Shown here: one piece after another, positions 45,833-53,693 of the stretch
How the letters are laid out: each line of letters begins with the position of its first letter
How positions within the stretch are numbered: the stretch's first letter is position 1
Assembly: GCF_009909155.2 (NCBI RefSeq)
Contig: NZ_JAAAPM020000013.1
Span: 46,744 to 110,743 of the forward strand
Source: Flavobacterium undicola
Lineage (GTDB): Bacteria > Bacteroidota > Bacteroidia > Flavobacteriales > Flavobacteriaceae
Direction of reading: 5' to 3'
Length of the DNA: 64,000 bases
Translations under genes and position numbers: made by a program
The notes under the pieces: model-generated
The model's input: the letters and a program-made list of their open reading frames with translations, nothing else
Told to the model about the DNA's origin: nothing
Database searches by the model: none

Positions 45833-46624
45833 TTAAGCTTTTTCTAATCTTCGATGAATTAATGAAATTGTTGACATTATATCCAAAGCATCTTTCTCAT
45901 TAATTTCCCATATTATTTTTGGCGAATGAGCTGTTGTATTTCTAAACATTCCAAAAACACCTTTTATTAAATTAGCAAAACCTTTTTGCTCACTTTGTTC
46001 GGTTTCATTAGATAGATTATTAATTTTAATTATAGGATTTTTTATTGAAAAAGCAATATCTATTAATTCACCACCATCTTGAGAAAGTCCAGTTTTTTGC
46101 CTAATTATATCAGCAATACTCTTTACAGCTTCGAAAACTGAATGAAAATATTTTTCTGCTAATAATTCGGCTCTACAATACTCAAAAATTTTATTATGAG
46201 TATCTCGTAATTCTAATTTACTTTTAAATCTATTTGCTTTTTGTTCAACTTCTGTAATTGTTGTGATTATCCCTGTTGGAGCTAACTTTCCATTTTCTTT
46301 AAGTTGTAAACCTGAAAAAGATAAATATTTATTAAGCTCGAACCTCATATTTTCAAACTTTTCATTTCTACCAACAAATCTAGCGGGACTCATTGATTTA
46401 GTTATGAAACTCAAAATATTATTCGAATTTTTAGATTTATTCTGATAATTAACGAATGCATTAAATAATCTTTTCCATTTAGTAACCCCTGGTTCCGTAT
46501 CAGTTATAGATGATTCTTGTAAAAATTTTGATATTTCATCACCAGTCAATCCGTTATTAGTTTCACCTAAAGTTCTGCTGATTCCTTCAATTACACTTCC
46601 TGAAATTGGTTCAAATATTTTCAT
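45833..46624 (-). CDS. TIGR02391-family (Ymh) protein with HEPN-type motif
   Basis: This 263-residue cytoplasmic protein has a mostly helical C-terminal half matching TIGR02391: HNKIFEYCRAELLAEKYFHSVFEAVKSIADIIRQKTGL, GGELIDIAFS, then GVFGMFRNTTAHSPKI with R228-N-T-T-A-H233. R-X4-H is the signature of HEPN ribonucleases. The N-terminal half looks like a helical DNA- or effector-binding domain but I cannot name it. It lies 4 bases after the abortive-infection gene, so they form an operon. No known substrate; a nuclease role is inferred. Confidence 0.85.
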   Translation of the reverse strand: MKIFEPISGSVIEGISRTLGETNNGLTGDEISKFLQESSITDTEPGVTKWKRLFNAFVNYQNKSKNSNNILSFITKSMSPARFVGRNEKFENMRFELNKYLSFSGLQLKENGKLAPTGIITTITEVEQKANRFKSKLELRDTHNKIFEYCRAELLAEKYFHSVFEAVKSIADIIRQKTGLSQDGGELIDIAFSIKNPIIKINNLSNETEQSEQKGFANLIKGVFGMFRNTTAHSPKIIWEINEKDALDIMSTISLIHRRLEKA

Positions 46625-46628
46625 TTAG

Positions 46629-47537
46629 TTATTTTCTAATTTCGTGAGTTTCAAGCAAATAAATTGCTAATGTAGTGGATGCTCCAACAGCTAATTTAGC
46701 GTGTCTTGGTTGCAAACCTTTAAATCCCCCATCTTTTCCATGTCCACTTCCATATTCATTTCTGATTTCACCAATCCCCTGTACGACAGAAGACAAACTA
46801 CCAAGAATTTGCTTAATAGAACTTGAAGCTTTGGCTTCATTTGGAATATCTTCAGGAGTCAATTTTAAAAGCTTCGTTGTTTCTTTCATTAATTTAGGCA
46901 AATCCCAACTCTTATCATAATTAGTATTTCTACCTTCAAAAATGGATTTACAACAAGTTTCAATAAGTTCTTTAGCTAAACCGATTGATATATGTGGCGA
47001 GTTTTCAATTGACGATTCCATTAAATTAATTTGCTGAGTAACATACTCAGCATTCAACATTCTTTTTAAGTCAATTCCTTTATTGATAAGCGATTCTTTA
47101 CCCGTAATTTTTAATCTTCCAACAAAAATTGGCTTGCCTGATATTTTTGTTTTTTCAACAATTTCATAATTATCTTCTTTTAGATTTTCATTAAAAATTT
47201 GCAATAAACGATTAACATCTAATGAATCAATCCTAACAATCGGATGAATCATTTCACATAAAAAATTCAAGAAATTTGAATCATCACAATTTAATAAATT
47301 AAAGCGTGAATCATTAAATACCCAATTATCATCCCAATCATTTGGATTGTTAATTCTGTGTTGCCAAATATCACCAATAGCATTTATAAATCTACTATCA
47401 GATGAAGGTAGTTTCTCCAAATCGTACATTCTAGATAAAAAGTCAGTTTCTTCTAGTCGTCCTGACCACCAGAATTTTTCAACTTGAATATAATCAAAAA
47501 TATTTCTTCTGGTTAATTGTGTAATTTTATTGTTCAC
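46629..47537 (-). CDS. Abortive infection protein (AbiJ N-terminal-like domain plus Abi_C)
   Basis: This 302-residue protein has an N-terminal part like the AbiJ N-terminal domain 3 (NIFDYIQVEKFWWSGRLEETDFLSRMYDL, FLNFLCEMIHPIVR) and a C-terminal Abi_C domain (LAKELIETCCKSIFE, AKLAVGASTTLAIYLLE) whose motif is R259-NEYGSG-H266 followed by Gly. R-X6-H is again HEPN-like and typical of toxins that cut tRNA or mRNA on phage infection. It is the first gene of the pair with the TIGR02391 gene. No other gene of a known Abi system adjoins it. Confidence 0.86.
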   Translation of the reverse strand: MNNKITQLTRRNIFDYIQVEKFWWSGRLEETDFLSRMYDLEKLPSSDSRFINAIGDIWQHRINNPNDWDDNWVFNDSRFNLLNCDDSNFLNFLCEMIHPIVRIDSLDVNRLLQIFNENLKEDNYEIVEKTKISGKPIFVGRLKITGKESLINKGIDLKRMLNAEYVTQQINLMESSIENSPHISIGLAKELIETCCKSIFEGRNTNYDKSWDLPKLMKETTKLLKLTPEDIPNEAKASSSIKQILGSLSSVVQGIGEIRNEYGSGHGKDGGFKGLQPRHAKLAVGASTTLAIYLLETHEIRK

Positions 47538-47708
47538 GATTTTTAAAATATAACTTTTCTAAGTAATACAAACCTTCGTATAAACACACCTTATCTTAAG
47601 TAAACAGGTATAATTACACCCTCCAAATATATAAATAATTATTTACAAGATTCAAAAAAAACAGATATAGAAATCCTAGTATTAGAAACAAAAAAACAAA
47701 TATTTTGT

Positions 47709-48620
47709 TTAGATAAATTGCAAAATAAAATACCAAAAAGCCAGTGTAATAAAAGAAATAGGAATTCCAAAACCAATCATCATACTACTCAATCGGGGTT
47801 TTAGACCATGAGAACTAGCCACAATACTTGCCATAATCATTGGTGCCATTGCAGCTTCTATCAAAGCTACTTGAATCATTAATCCATGTTGTTTTAAGAT
47901 AACAACATACAACACAAACAATATTGCTGGAGTGATGAACAACTTATAAGCTAATCCTATCCAAAGAAATTTCCAATGCTGACTTCGGCTATCAAAATGC
48001 AATTGCAAACCTACCGAAATAATAGCTAAAGGTGTAAGTAAGCTACCTAACTTTGTCAATCCAAATTGGACATACTCATGAAAATCCAAACCTAAAACAT
48101 TAGCAATACAAGATACCAAAAAGCAAATAAAAGGTGGAAACAACATTACTTTCTTGACTATTGTCCCTCCGCTTGTTGCATCTTTAGAATACATCGTAGC
48201 CACAACTACAGCAAGAGTAGAAACCACCACAAAAGTCCCTGGCTGATCGACTAAAATAGCCATTTTTAAACCTTCGGAACCATAAAGCGCATTCACTATA
48301 GGAAAACCTAAAAACGAAGTATTTCCTAAACCTGCAGTAATAATAAGACAGCCAATTAATTTTTTAGACCAACCGTATTTTTTCCCTATAAAACGAAATA
48401 AAAAGAAAGATATAGCAAAACCAATCCAAGTTACCCCAATAAGGTAAAGCAACTTATTATCCCATTGTATTTTTGGAATATAATACAAAGCCAAAGCTGG
48501 AAGACAGACATTAATAACAAACTTATTAATTAGTTTATAACTATTGGTTGGAAACCATTTGACGTATTGCAAAGCAAGACCTAGAAGTAAATAGACAAAA
48601 ATTAGAATTATATTGCTCAT
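47709..48620 (-). CDS. AEC-family transporter (auxin-efflux-carrier type)
   Basis: This 303-residue inner-membrane protein has about ten helices with the AEC pattern: FVYLLLGLALQYVKWFPTNSYKLINKFVINVCLPALALYYIP, LGNTSFLGFPIVNALYGSEGL, and PAILFVLY...EAAMAPMIMASIVA. AEC proteins export malate, auxin-like or similar organic acids; the substrate is unknown here. Confidence 0.92.
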   Translation of the reverse strand: MSNIILIFVYLLLGLALQYVKWFPTNSYKLINKFVINVCLPALALYYIPKIQWDNKLLYLIGVTWIGFAISFFLFRFIGKKYGWSKKLIGCLIITAGLGNTSFLGFPIVNALYGSEGLKMAILVDQPGTFVVVSTLAVVVATMYSKDATSGGTIVKKVMLFPPFICFLVSCIANVLGLDFHEYVQFGLTKLGSLLTPLAIISVGLQLHFDSRSQHWKFLWIGLAYKLFITPAILFVLYVVILKQHGLMIQVALIEAAMAPMIMASIVASSHGLKPRLSSMMIGFGIPISFITLAFWYFILQFI

Positions 48621-48956
48621 AGTGCTACAAAGATATTCACTAATTTGTAAGTATCACAAACATATTAGCAATATCACAAGACAAACGCAGCAGTTAAAAA
48701 ACTTTGCGAACTTTGCGTGTCATCCTGAGCTTATCGAAGGACTTTGCGAATCTTTACGGTTAATTTTCAACCACAAATTACACAGATTAACACAAATTAT
48801 TTTAAAAAAACTTTGAGAACTTTGCGCAATTCTTTGCGAATCTTTGCGTTAAAAAACAGAAAACCTTTGCGGTTAATAATCCATGAAATCCGTGGTAAAA
48901 AAATAACTATTGATTTTCCTCTGAATGTGTTATTTTTACAAAAAGCATTCTGTATT
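48621..48956. repeat. Mosaic of dispersed intergenic repeats upstream of the MeaB gene
   Basis: Several phrases lie one after another: ACTTTGCGAACTTTGCG (about 48701-48717), CATCCTGAGCTTATCGAAGG (about 48721-48740), CCACAAATTACACAGATTAA (about 48771-48790), then GCGAATCTTTGCGTTA (about 48837-48852) and ATGAAATCCGTGGTAAAA (about 48882-48899). The first and fourth recur at 42,293-42,440 and 51,231-51,270. No gene lies here; any reading frame through it is repeat DNA. Confidence 0.6.
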
Positions 48957-50036
48957 TTGAAAAAAGATAAGCCTACCTCAGCCGACAACGAAGACAGCCC
49001 TGAAATTTTCAATACTGCTGTGTTGAAAAAAATTCAGCAAGCCCGAATGGCGCAACCCAACACCGAAGAACTTATTACTCACTTATTGGCTGGAGAAATT
49101 AGTGCACTCAGTAGAGCCATCACTTTAATTGAAAGCAGCAATCCCAATCATTTTTCGAAAGCCAATGAAATTATCAATGCCTGTTTGCCACATGCGAATC
49201 AATCCATTCGGATAGGAATTACAGGAGTTCCCGGAGTAGGAAAAAGTACTTTTATTGAAGCTTTTGGAAAACACCTAAGTAGCCAGGGCAAAAAAATAGC
49301 CGTGCTAACGATTGATCCCAGCAGCTCAATTTCCCATGGAAGCATTCTGGGAGACAAAACGCGGATGGAAGAATTAGCCAAAGATCCCAATGCTTATGTG
49401 CGTCCTTCGGCATCAGGAGAAACACTGGGCGGAGTGGCTCGCAAAACAAGAGAAACCATAATTCTCTGTGAAGCCGCCGGATTTGACACCATTATCATAG
49501 AAACTGTTGGCGTGGGACAAAGTGAAACCGCTGTTCACAGCATGGTTGATTTCTTTTTACTATTACAAATTGCAGGAGCCGGAGATGAATTGCAAGGCAT
49601 AAAAAGAGGCATTATGGAAATGGCTGATGCAATTGTAATCAACAAATCAGATGGGGATAACATCCCAAAAACCACACAGGCAAAAACCGAATTGGGTCGT
49701 GCTTTGCATCTTTTCCCTTCAAAAAAATCAGGATGGATTCCAGTAGCTACAACTTGTAGTGCGAAAACAAACGAAGGAATTATTGAAATAGAGCAAATGA
49801 TTTCAAAATATATGGAACTGACAAAAAGCAATGGTTTTTTCGACAGCAAAAGAGCTGAACAAAATGAATTTTGGCTGTTAGAAACCATCCACAATCAATT
49901 ACAACAAGATTTTTATACTAATTCTGTTATTCAGGATTTATTAGAAAAAACTAAAAAAGCGGTGCAAAACAATGAATACTCACCTTTTGCAGCCGCTCAA
50001 TTATTATTGGAAACTTATTTTAAAAATAAGCCTTAG
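48957..50036 (+). CDS. meaB: MeaB/ArgK-type P-loop GTPase (methylmalonyl-CoA mutase chaperone)
   Basis: This protein of about 359 residues guards methylmalonyl-CoA mutase by gating cofactor loading. It shows the P-loop GVPGVGKST (from about residue 90), GDKTRMEELAKDPNAYVRPS, and ETVGVGQSETAVHSMVDFF. I take TTG 48957 as the start because the following segment (KKDKPTSADNEDSPEIFN, KKIQQARMAQPNTEELI) fits the family; ATG 49047 is the alternative. The frame reaches further up to 48744, but that part translates the repeat mosaic. No mutase gene is in the window. Confidence 0.88.
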   Translation: MKKDKPTSADNEDSPEIFNTAVLKKIQQARMAQPNTEELITHLLAGEISALSRAITLIESSNPNHFSKANEIINACLPHANQSIRIGITGVPGVGKSTFIEAFGKHLSSQGKKIAVLTIDPSSSISHGSILGDKTRMEELAKDPNAYVRPSASGETLGGVARKTRETIILCEAAGFDTIIIETVGVGQSETAVHSMVDFFLLLQIAGAGDELQGIKRGIMEMADAIVINKSDGDNIPKTTQAKTELGRALHLFPSKKSGWIPVATTCSAKTNEGIIEIEQMISKYMELTKSNGFFDSKRAEQNEFWLLETIHNQLQQDFYTNSVIQDLLEKTKKAVQNNEYSPFAAAQLLLETYFKNKP

Positions 50037-50063
50037 AATATCGTTATTCTAATAAATATCGTC

Positions 50064-50831
50064 TTATCTAATATTCCCTACCGAATTCTTAGCCGTATCG
50101 TGTTTGGTTTTCAAGATTCCGTTTTCTACCGTAAAACCAATACGAACCTGAGTCTTTAAAGTATCTTTTAGTCCTGAAGTGGCTTTTTGCGAAATCACAA
50201 ATACTAATTCAAATTCTCCATCAGGCAATTCCATTACAGCATCAGTATCTTCATCTTGAATCGTGAATACTTTCTTTGCACTTTTAGCATAGGATGCAGC
50301 TGCAGCACCTCCACCAGCACCACCCGCTAAATTGCCCACACTGGAAACTGCAGCCGAGATAATAGCACCTCCTGGCAAAGCACCTCCTAATAATGATGCC
50401 CCTTGCGATAAGGAGCCACCAGCCGCATGTAAGCCCTGATTTACTTTTTCGCCAAAAGTAGAACGCTCAGTTACTGTCAAGTCATTGATGCTATTGTCCT
50501 TTACATTAATTTTATATCCCGAATTAAGAGGAAGTAAAACAACACAGCCATTTTCAATCAGCCTAATATTTATCTTACCAGAATTTACCTTTTCTCCAAA
50601 TGTTGCTCCTTGCGTCTGTTTAGCAACAGTAACATTCATCGAAATCCTATTTGGCATACTATTAGGATTTATGCTATTTATACCGCTTTTTTGGTTAACA
50701 TTTGCCGAGATATTTTCAGTAGCAACATCGGTATTAATTGCTTTTCTTGCTACAAGTGGTTTGTCTTGGGCATTTGCTAAACAATACCAACCTAAAGTCA
50801 AAACAACAGTTATTTTTTTAAAATTTTTCAT
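50064..50831 (-). CDS. Exported protein of unknown function with a Gly/Ala-rich hydrophobic core
   Basis: This 255-residue protein has a signal peptide (about 1-22, ending NAQ). Residues about 135-182 are very rich in Gly, Ala and Ser (LHAAGGSLSQGASLLGGALP, NLAGGAGGGAAAASYAKSA), like glycine-zipper proteins that insert in membranes. Two repeats of FGEKVN appear (about 78 and 125). The C-terminal part is a soluble beta-rich domain (ELPDGEFELVFVISQKATSG). I recognise no family. Confidence 0.75.
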   Translation of the reverse strand: MKNFKKITVVLTLGWYCLANAQDKPLVARKAINTDVATENISANVNQKSGINSINPNSMPNRISMNVTVAKQTQGATFGEKVNSGKINIRLIENGCVVLLPLNSGYKINVKDNSINDLTVTERSTFGEKVNQGLHAAGGSLSQGASLLGGALPGGAIISAAVSSVGNLAGGAGGGAAAASYAKSAKKVFTIQDEDTDAVMELPDGEFELVFVISQKATSGLKDTLKTQVRIGFTVENGILKTKHDTAKNSVGNIR

Positions 50832-50988
50832 TTTTGTATTTTTTAAGTTTATTATATATCAATTACTACTTGATTTTGTTACCCTTATTTTAAAAAAAAA
50901 TCTTGAAAGAAAAAAAAGTGGCTATAAAACGATTAAAATTAATCATTTTACAGCCACTAAACTGTTAATTTACAACTATTTTAAAACA

Positions 50989-51219
50989 CTATTCTTTCTC
51001 GTAGCGTTCCATTTCTCTATCATAAAAAGTATTCGCTTCTTCGATTAATCCTTCCATTTCTGCATTCAGTTCAGATTCGTCAAGATCTTCGGCTTCTTCT
51101 AGAAATTCTACTTCATCATCTTTTAGATTTATGATAAATCTTGGATAATCTAAATGAATGATAAAAATATCATCAGGAAAATCAGTGTTGTCGCCAAGTA
51201 AAAATTTAGGTAATTCCAT
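50989..51219 (-). CDS. Small acidic protein of unknown function
   Basis: This 76-residue protein is strongly acidic, with an N-terminal beta-rich half (FLLGDNTDFPDDIFIIHLDYPRFIINLKDDEVEFL) and an acidic helical tail (EAEDLDESELNAEMEGLIEEANTFYDREMERY). It has no signal or membrane segment. I know no name or function for it. It is read upstream of the SPFH gene, with the 51231-51270 repeat between them. Confidence 0.7.
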   Translation of the reverse strand: MELPKFLLGDNTDFPDDIFIIHLDYPRFIINLKDDEVEFLEEAEDLDESELNAEMEGLIEEANTFYDREMERYEKE

Positions 51220-51230
51220 TTTTTAATTAT

Positions 51231-51270
51231 TTAACCGCAAAGTTCGCAAAGTTTTTCGCAAAGATTGCCA
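51231..51270. repeat. TTTGCG-type dispersed intergenic repeat
   Basis: AACCGCAAAGTTCGCAAAG and GTTTTTCGCAAAGATTG phrases, matching the repeat at 42,293-42,440 and the mosaic at about 48,700. Confidence 0.55.
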
Positions 51271-51280
51271 TATTTATTTA

Positions 51281-52189
51281 TTATTTATCAGACAAAATGA
51301 TGGGAGCATTGCCTTTACTATTCATAAAAATGATTTTAGTATTGCGAGAAGCAGCCAATTCTTTTTGAGCTTTAATCGATTCGTATTGCAATTGTTTATC
51401 CGATAATCCTGTTGAAATAATTCTTTGGTAATCGGCAATACCTTGTGCTTCTACTCTTTTTCGCTCCGCTTCTTGTTTTTCTTTTTGTAAAACGAATTGC
51501 ATTTTTTGAGCATCTTGTTCTGCATTAATTTTGCTTTCAATTGTTTTCTTAACTGATGCCGGAAGATTTATATTTCGAATCAACAATTGCTCTAAAACCA
51601 AGCCTCTATTTTTAAAATCGGCTTCAATGTTTTTGAAAATCCTTCCCTGGAATTCATTTCTTTTTGTTGAATACAAGGCTATTGCATCATAATAAACAGC
51701 ATTGTCACGAATACGGGTTCTGGTTACCGGACGCACAATTTTATCAGTATAATTCACCCCAATTTGCTTAAAAATATTAGGCGCATCTTGAGGAGAAACA
51801 CGATACAAAACAGTCAAATCAATTACTACTTCCAGTCCATCATTCGACAAAACGCGTATGGCATCGTCGCCTTCTAAAGCGCCTTCTGAATGATCAGCAG
51901 ACATGGTGTAATTTTGTGTCTGAATATCAAATTCAGTCACATCTAATAAAGGATTAATCAGGTGTAAGCCACTTTCTAAAATACCTGGTTCTACATTTCC
52001 ATATAAGGATTTAACACCAACTTTTCCTGCATCAATTTGTTTAAATGCAGAGGATAGCGCACCTAAAACAATCAACAAAAAACCAATAATTTTAAGAAGT
52101 CCCGAAAATTTTGAAAACGGACTTAGATTGTTTTTAAAATTAAAACTGATTATAACGAGAACAATCCCAATAATAATAAATAGTATCAT
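51281..52189 (-). CDS. SPFH/prohibitin-family protein
   Basis: This 302-residue membrane protein has an N-terminal hydrophobic hairpin (about 1-50) and an SPFH domain (FKQIDAGKVGVKSLYGNVEPGILESGLHLINPL, then DLTVLYRVSPQDAPNIFKQIG) followed by a charged coiled coil (KMQFVLQKEKQEAERKRVEAQG). Prohibitin-like proteins form membrane rings that stabilise or control proteases. It lies 10 bases after the MATE transporter gene and probably shares its transcript. Confidence 0.92.
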   Translation of the reverse strand: MILFIIIGIVLVIISFNFKNNLSPFSKFSGLLKIIGFLLIVLGALSSAFKQIDAGKVGVKSLYGNVEPGILESGLHLINPLLDVTEFDIQTQNYTMSADHSEGALEGDDAIRVLSNDGLEVVIDLTVLYRVSPQDAPNIFKQIGVNYTDKIVRPVTRTRIRDNAVYYDAIALYSTKRNEFQGRIFKNIEADFKNRGLVLEQLLIRNINLPASVKKTIESKINAEQDAQKMQFVLQKEKQEAERKRVEAQGIADYQRIISTGLSDKQLQYESIKAQKELAASRNTKIIFMNSKGNAPIILSDK

Positions 52190-52199
52190 TTATTTTAGT

Positions 52200-53576
52200 T
52201 TAGTGATTCAACACAATCAACTGCTTTGTTAATCTAATGAAGCGAATATACAAAAATAAAGCTGCTGTTGTTAATCCTGCCAAAAGTCCAATCCAAATTC
52301 CAACCGCTTGTAAACTGGTATAAAATCCCAGATAAATAGACACGGGAAATCCCACAATCCAGTAAGCTACAAAGGTAATATACATGGGAACTTTAGCATC
52401 TTGCAAACCTCGTAATGCTCCTAAAACTACCGCCTGAATTCCATCAGAAATTTGGAAAACTGCCGCGACCAATAGCAATTGAGCCGCTATGGTTATCACT
52501 TCGGTATTGGCAACCAAATCTTTCAAATTCCCCATATCTACAAACAAGACTGGCATTTGTTTATGAAACAAAACAAAAAACAAGGCAAAGAAAATCTCTA
52601 ATAAAACCGCCAATAGAAAAATAGAAAAAGCCACTATTTTCATTTTCTTGTAATCGCCTAAACCTTTTTGATTCCCCACTCTAATGGTAGCGGCAACGCT
52701 CAATCCCATGGCGAACATAAAGGTAAATGAAGCCAGACTCAACGCAATTTGGTTCGCCGCCTGATTTGCAATTCCCAATCGTCCTGAAAGCCAAACCGCT
52801 GCTGTAAACAATGCTACTTCAAAAAACATTTGCATTGAAGAAGGGGCTCCTAAGCGAATGATTTTTAAATTGATTTCTTTCTCTATTTTTTTAAATGAAA
52901 AGCCTTCAAAAAAAGGATAAAACTTTACATTTTTTTTCATCTTATAATGCATGTATGCCAGCATTATAAAACGGGAAACAAGAGTTCCAATGGCTGCGCC
53001 AAGCATTCCCAGTTCAGGAAAAATCCAAATTCCGTAAATGAATATGTAATTCAAAATTACGTGGATAACATTCGCTAAAATAGTCGCCCACATCGAATAT
53101 TTAGTCTCGCTCATTCCATCGGCAAACTGTTTGTATCCCTGAAAAATAATCAATGGAATTAATGAAAAAGCCACAATATCCAAATAGGGTTTAGCCAATG
53201 TAACCACATTTTCAGGTTGTCCCATAAAGCCCAGTAGCTGTTTGGCAAAAATGACCAATGCAAACAGAAAAAAGCCTAAAAAAGTACACAAATACAAACC
53301 ATGATGAAACACGCTTCTACCCTTTTCAATATTTTGTTCACCATCGGCCTCAGCTGCTAAAGGAGTAATGGCAGTCGAAAAACCAATTCCTAACGACATG
53401 GCTACAAATACAAAACTATTAGCCAAAGAAACTGCCGCTAATTCAGTAGGACCTAATTTTCCCACCATCACATTATCTACAAGTCCTACCACAGTATGCC
53501 CAAGCATTCCCAAAATAATAGGATATGCCAATCGTAAATTATAGGAGAACTCTTTGGTATAAGTAGCTAAAGTCAC
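52200..53576 (-). CDS. MATE-family multidrug efflux transporter
   Basis: This 458-residue inner-membrane protein has twelve helices in two MATE repeats (YPIILGMLGHTVVGLVDNVMVGKLGPTELAAVSLANS; RLGAPSSMQMFFEVALFTAAVWLSGRLG). Family members export cationic drugs and metabolites with Na+ or H+. Normal length. The SPFH gene follows closely on the same strand. Confidence 0.95.
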   Translation of the reverse strand: MTLATYTKEFSYNLRLAYPIILGMLGHTVVGLVDNVMVGKLGPTELAAVSLANSFVFVAMSLGIGFSTAITPLAAEADGEQNIEKGRSVFHHGLYLCTFLGFFLFALVIFAKQLLGFMGQPENVVTLAKPYLDIVAFSLIPLIIFQGYKQFADGMSETKYSMWATILANVIHVILNYIFIYGIWIFPELGMLGAAIGTLVSRFIMLAYMHYKMKKNVKFYPFFEGFSFKKIEKEINLKIIRLGAPSSMQMFFEVALFTAAVWLSGRLGIANQAANQIALSLASFTFMFAMGLSVAATIRVGNQKGLGDYKKMKIVAFSIFLLAVLLEIFFALFFVLFHKQMPVLFVDMGNLKDLVANTEVITIAAQLLLVAAVFQISDGIQAVVLGALRGLQDAKVPMYITFVAYWIVGFPVSIYLGFYTSLQAVGIWIGLLAGLTTAALFLYIRFIRLTKQLIVLNH

Positions 53577-53650
53577 TTTGTTTTTTTTAAGGCGACAAAG
53601 GTAAGCAGAAGCGAAGCGATAGCAAGGTTTGGATTCAAATATTATTTTTC

Positions 53651-53685
53651 AGCTCCCTCTCCTTTGGAGAGGGTTGGGGTGAGGT
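53651..53685. repeat. Dispersed CCCTCTCC-TTT-GGAGAGGG repeat
   Basis: CCCTCTCC (53655-53662) pairs with GGAGAGGG (53666-53673), with the tail TTGGGGTGAGG. It lies between the MATE and peroxidase genes. The phrase is GC-rich against its surroundings and looks like a mobile short repeat. Confidence 0.55.
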
Positions 53686-53693
53686 AACAATTT

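Noticed and set aside
48744..48956. N-terminal extension of the MeaB gene
   Set aside because: These codons translate the dispersed repeat mosaic and do not match the family; the gene starts at TTG 48957 or ATG 49047.
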